Origin: Deltaproteobacteria bacterium UBA7527 | Lineage (GTDB): Bacteria; Desulfobacterota; Syntrophorhabdia; Syntrophorhabdales; Syntrophorhabdaceae | Reading direction: 5' to 3' | Length of the DNA stretch: 8,143 bases | Assembly (NCBI GenBank): GCA_002478225.1 | Contig: DLMV01000012.1 | Span: 1 to 8,143 of the forward strand | Shown: positions 5,099 to 8,143 of the stretch, piece by piece | How positions within the stretch are numbered: position 1 is the first letter of the stretch | Layout of the letters: every line of letters begins with the position of its first letter | Notes under the pieces: generated by a model | Seen by the model: only the letters and a program-made list of their open reading frames with translations | Databases searched by the model: none | Told to the model about the DNA's origin: nothing | Program-made: the position numbers and the translations under genes

Positions 5099-6897
5099 AA
5101 GAAGAAACGCCTGCCAGCAAGTTCAAATGGTGCAACCTCATCCTGATCATAACGATGACGGTGCTCCTTATACGGCTCTGGGATCTCCAGATCATGAGAG
5201 GATCGGAGATGAGGAGATTGTCCGAACAGAACAGGATACGGGTCAAGAAGGTCATTGCACCCCGCGGCATCATATATGACAGGTCTGGAAGGATCCTTGC
5301 CGATACACGACCATCGTTCAACGTATACATCACCCCTGAAGACATCAAGGACTTCAGCCAGACCGTCGATGGCCTCGCAAGGCTTCTGGGCGTCGACCGG
5401 GAGGATATCATCGATAAGCTCAAGGCTGCGAGCAGGATGCCCCCGTCATTCCCTGTCAAGATCAAACCTGACATACCGATGGATGAGGTTGCAAAGATCG
5501 AGGCGAACAGGGTCTATGTTCCGGGAGTAAGCATCCAGATAGAGCCGAAAAGAAACTATCCTTACGGCAAGATGCTAGCCCATGCGCTGGGCTACGTATC
5601 AGAGATCAACGATGAAGAATTGAAGACAAAAGAATACAGGAACTACTCTCCGGGTGATTATATCGGAAAATACGGACTTGAGAAGAACTACGAGAACTAC
5701 CTCAGGGGCATCGACGGAGAGAAAAGGGTTGAGGTTGATGCCAGGGGAAGGGAGGTGCGGACCCTTGACATCATAGAACCAGTACCGGGTAAAAGTCTTC
5801 ATCTCAATATCGATATGGACCTGCAGACGGTTGTGGAAAAGGCCATGGAGAACAAAAGGGGCGGCTGCGTCGCGCTTGATCCCAAAACAGGGGGAGTGCT
5901 TGTGCTTGCGAGCAGGCCCGCCTTTGACCCTAATAAATTTGCATCAGGCATTATGAAAGGGGATTGGGTATCCATTGCTACCGATAAGAACCACCCGCTC
6001 CAGAACAGGGTCACCCAGGGGAGGTACCCGCCCGGATCGACCTTTAAAATAGCCCTGGCGCTGAAGGCCCTGGAACTGGGCATCATAAATGAAAGGACCA
6101 CCTTTATCTGCCGCGGCGGATTTCCATTCGGCAACAGGGTCTTCAAATGCTGGAAGAAAGGCGGACATGGAAGCGTCGCAATACACAGAGCCATTGTCGA
6201 ATCCTGCGACGTTTTCTTCTACAACGTGGGTTTAAAGCTGGGGATTGACAGGATACACGAAATCGCGGACTCGATAGGCCTCGGGAAACTGACAGGCATC
6301 GACCTGCCCGGTGAAGTACAGGGTCTTGTACCTTCTCCGGCATGGAAGAAGAAGAAATTCGGTCAGCCCTGGTACGAAGGGGAAACCGTTTCCGTTGCCA
6401 TCGGTCAGGGCGCCGTCTGGCTCACACCGATACAGCTTGCCCAGCTTTCGTCATTCGTTGCCAATGACGGCGTAACGTTCAAACCGCAGCTCGTAAACAG
6501 GATCGTGTCGCCTGAGGGCAAGGTCCTCAAAGTCTTCGAGCCGGTTACGAACTCTAATATAAAATTAAAGAAAGAGACCCTGAAGCTGGTCAAGGACGGG
6601 ATGAGAGGCGTTGTCAATGAGCCAAGCGGCACCGCATACGGTTCCCGCCTTCAGAACGTGGCAATGAGCGGAAAAACAGGCACAGCTCAGACCACTTCGC
6701 TGGAAAAAGGCGGTCACGATCATGCGTGGTTCATCGCGTATGCGCCTTCAGAAGAACCGTCTATCGCGATCACCGCGCTTGTCGAACACGGCGGGCACGG
6801 ATCATCTGCAGCGGCCCCTATAGCAAAGGCGATCACCGAAAACCTCTTCAGGGTAAGAACAGAGATAAAGGAAGCAAAAGCGCATGAGAATAGATAA
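5095..6897 (+). CDS. mrdA: Penicillin-binding protein 2, elongasome transpeptidase
   Basis: PBP2 is the class B transpeptidase that cross-links side-wall peptidoglycan made by RodA. The 600-residue protein has an anchor helix (about 13-30), a dimerisation/pedestal region beginning with NRIRVKKVIAPRGIIYDRSGRILA (46-69) and including YVPGVSIQIEPKRNYPYG (141-158), and a transpeptidase domain. Catalytic motifs are STFK (315-318, nucleophile Ser315), SCD (370-372) as the SxN equivalent, and KTGT (527-530). Cys339, Cys352, His358 and Cys371 may bind zinc (see findings). Length is near the E. coli protein (633). The start ATG overlaps the mreD stop. GGGA (5091-5094) touches it directly, and an in-frame TAG at 5089-5091 excludes an earlier start. 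The last 14 bases overlap rodA. Confidence 0.97.
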   Translation: MKEETPASKFKWCNLILIITMTVLLIRLWDLQIMRGSEMRRLSEQNRIRVKKVIAPRGIIYDRSGRILADTRPSFNVYITPEDIKDFSQTVDGLARLLGVDREDIIDKLKAASRMPPSFPVKIKPDIPMDEVAKIEANRVYVPGVSIQIEPKRNYPYGKMLAHALGYVSEINDEELKTKEYRNYSPGDYIGKYGLEKNYENYLRGIDGEKRVEVDARGREVRTLDIIEPVPGKSLHLNIDMDLQTVVEKAMENKRGGCVALDPKTGGVLVLASRPAFDPNKFASGIMKGDWVSIATDKNHPLQNRVTQGRYPPGSTFKIALALKALELGIINERTTFICRGGFPFGNRVFKCWKKGGHGSVAIHRAIVESCDVFFYNVGLKLGIDRIHEIADSIGLGKLTGIDLPGEVQGLVPSPAWKKKKFGQPWYEGETVSVAIGQGAVWLTPIQLAQLSSFVANDGVTFKPQLVNRIVSPEGKVLKVFEPVTNSNIKLKKETLKLVKDGMRGVVNEPSGTAYGSRLQNVAMSGKTGTAQTTSLEKGGHDHAWFIAYAPSEEPSIAITALVEHGGHGSSAAAPIAKAITENLFRVRTEIKEAKAHENR

Positions 6898-7990
6898 ACG
6901 CAGATTATACCACCTCGACTGGTACCTGATCTTCAATGGACTGATCCTGTTCGGCATAGGCATCATGAATCTTGTCAGCGCAACAAGTTCTTTCTACAGC
7001 GGTTCGTTCAATTATCTCATTAAACAGCTCATCGCCTTCGCTTTAGGTATAATCCTCATTGTCGTCATCACCCATTATGATTACCGGCTCATCGCGCACC
7101 ATTCCAAATGGTTCTATCTGGGAGGGCTGGTCTTTGTCATCCTCGTATTGGTCGTCGGAATGGTCGCCGGCGGAGCCAGGAGGTGGATCAGCATCCTCGG
7201 CATTAGCTTCCAGCCGTCAGAATTTATGAAGCCCATCATGGTGATGGTCCTGGCCAATATGCTCTATGAAAGGAAACGGGAAAATATCCCGCTCAGCTTA
7301 AAAGACATCATAAAGCCGATTGTCTGGACCATTGTTCCCTTCATCCTCATCGTGAAGCAGCCGGATCTCGGCACCGGCGTGATCATCGTTCTTACCACCC
7401 TGGCGATCATGTGGTTCGTGGGCCTCAAAAAGTCTACCTATGCCGTCCTGATCAGTTTCGGTCTGCTGACGCCGTTCATAGCATGGAACTACCTTATGAA
7501 GCCATATCAGAAGATGAGGGTGCTCAGCTTTATCAACATTGATGCAGACCCGGCCGGTTTCGGTTACCACGCGAAACAGGCCCTTATCGCCGTCGGTTCG
7601 GGGAAATTCCTCGGCAAAGGCTTCATGTCGGGGACCCAGCACAAGCTTCAGTTCATTCCGGAGCACCACACAGATTTTATCTTTACGGTCTTTGGCGAGG
7701 AATGGGGTTTTGTCGGCTCTGTTGTGCTCTTTGCCCTTTTTATCTCCTTCATACACCGCTGTCTCAAGGTTGCTCTGGATGCACACGATGAGCTCGGAGC
7801 GATCATGGCCTTCGGGCTCGCGTCGATCATCTACCTTCAGTTTACCATCAATGTCATGATGGCGATCCACCTCGCGCCTGTCGTCGGCATACCCCTGCCG
7901 CTCATCAGCTACGGCGGCTCTTCCCTCGTTTCGACCCTCATATCAATAGGGCTTCTCCTGAACATCAGCATGCGGCGGTATATGTTCTAA
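6884..7990 (+). CDS. rodA: Peptidoglycan glycosyltransferase RodA (SEDS family)
   Basis: RodA polymerises lipid II into glycan strands in the elongasome and works as a pair with PBP2. The 368-residue protein is normal in length and highly hydrophobic, consistent with about ten membrane helices. SEDS signatures are GGARRWI (96-102), FQPSEFMK (109-116), KQPDLGTG (158-165), QALIAVGSGKFLGKGF (232-247), FIPEHHTDFIFTVFGEEWGFVG (257-278) with Asp264 at the position of the essential aspartate of RodA homologues, and PLISYGGSS (339-347). AAGGAAG (6868-6874) lies nine bases before the ATG, inside the end of mrdA; the genes overlap by 14 bases. The short C-terminal tail MRRYMF is family-like. It is the last gene of the cluster seen here. 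Confidence 0.97.
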   Translation: MRIDKRRLYHLDWYLIFNGLILFGIGIMNLVSATSSFYSGSFNYLIKQLIAFALGIILIVVITHYDYRLIAHHSKWFYLGGLVFVILVLVVGMVAGGARRWISILGISFQPSEFMKPIMVMVLANMLYERKRENIPLSLKDIIKPIVWTIVPFILIVKQPDLGTGVIIVLTTLAIMWFVGLKKSTYAVLISFGLLTPFIAWNYLMKPYQKMRVLSFINIDADPAGFGYHAKQALIAVGSGKFLGKGFMSGTQHKLQFIPEHHTDFIFTVFGEEWGFVGSVVLFALFISFIHRCLKVALDAHDELGAIMAFGLASIIYLQFTINVMMAIHLAPVVGIPLPLISYGGSSLVSTLISIGLLLNISMRRYMF

Positions 7991-7994
7991 AATC

Positions 7995-8022
7995 ATTCGC
8001 CAGGTTCTGTATTAGGGCGAAT
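7995..8022 (+). terminator. Weak hairpin after rodA, possible terminator
   Basis: ATTCGCC (7995-8001) and GGCGAAT (8016-8022) form a perfect seven-base stem with a 14-base loop, starting four bases after the rodA stop. No run of T follows (the next bases are ATCTTCAT), so it lacks the hallmark of an intrinsic terminator. It may be a 3'-end stability hairpin or chance. Confidence 0.25.
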
Positions 8023-8079
8023 ATCTTCATAACGGCCGGGCAATAGATATTGATCCAACCATTTTCATGTACGCTTCAA

Positions 8080-8142
8080 GCGAAAAAAACTGTACATTGT
8101 GGTATAGTAGGTCATGCAATGATAACGTAAAATATTTTTCGC
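8080..8142. repeat. AT-rich 8-base inverted repeat near the window end
   Basis: GCGAAAAA (8080-8087) and TTTTTCGC (8135-8142) are perfect reverse complements separated by 47 bases. Between them lies TATAGT (8103-8108), a possible -10 element without a clear -35. The two arms could be operator half-sites of the next gene or coincidence. The window ends too soon to decide. Confidence 0.3.
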
Positions 8143-8143
8143 A

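Noticed and set aside
7298..7870. - strand frame of 190 codons opposite rodA
   Set aside because: The charged, low-hydrophobicity translation is the expected mirror of a membrane-protein gene. There is no ribosome binding site or domain.
8103..8108. TATAGT as the -10 of a downstream promoter
   Set aside because: No -35-like hexamer lies 16-18 bases upstream (8080-8085 reads GCGAAA), and both ATGs that follow hit stops within a few codons.
8027..8143. 39-codon - strand frame open to the window edge, possibly the end of a convergent gene
   Set aside because: That length without a stop is unremarkable by chance. The translation resembles nothing I know, and no start is visible in the window.

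Overview
This window is an ordinary-looking chromosomal housekeeping locus from a rod-shaped, diderm (Gram-negative-type) bacterium. The cell-elongation genes mreB, mreC, mreD, mrdA (PBP2) and rodA lie in that order on the + strand. Divergent from them on the - strand are a membrane-anchored PpiD/SurA-like periplasmic chaperone and the tRNA-modification gene tsaD. PBP2 plus RodA, an anchored SurA_N-type protein and the protein sequence style suggest a Desulfobacterota ('deltaproteobacterial') or Nitrospirota-like organism. That placement is an impression from memory; nothing here fixes it.

Layout. Positions 1-88 lie downstream of tsaD and may hold the first codons of a further - strand gene cut by the window edge. 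tsaD (89-1084, -) is complete. A roughly 185-base gap (1085-1269) is filled by short repeats, almost all with a 7-base period, and contains a long imperfect inverted repeat. The PpiD-like gene (1270-2658, -) follows. A 95-base AT-rich intergenic region (2659-2753) carries plausible back-to-back promoters and a perfect 15-base palindrome lying across both. From 2754 to 7990 runs the tight mreB-mreC-mreD-mrdA-rodA operon: a 12-base gap after mreB, then overlaps of 4, 4 and 14 bases. The last 153 bases hold a weak hairpin and an AT-rich inverted repeat but no convincing gene.

How it works together. MreB filaments with MreC and MreD position the elongasome. RodA, a SEDS glycosyltransferase, polymerises lipid II, and PBP2 cross-links the new strands. 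The catalytic and nucleotide-binding motifs expected of MreB, PBP2 and RodA are all visible, so the machine looks intact. The divergent PpiD-like protein is probably an envelope chaperone whose parvulin domain has lost its usual catalytic signature. TsaD installs the t6A37 modification on ANN-decoding tRNAs.

I found no defence system, mobile element, CRISPR array or RNA gene. The points most worth checking are the heptamer-period repeat island, the palindrome over the divergent promoters, a possible Cys3His zinc site in PBP2 and the degenerate parvulin domain.
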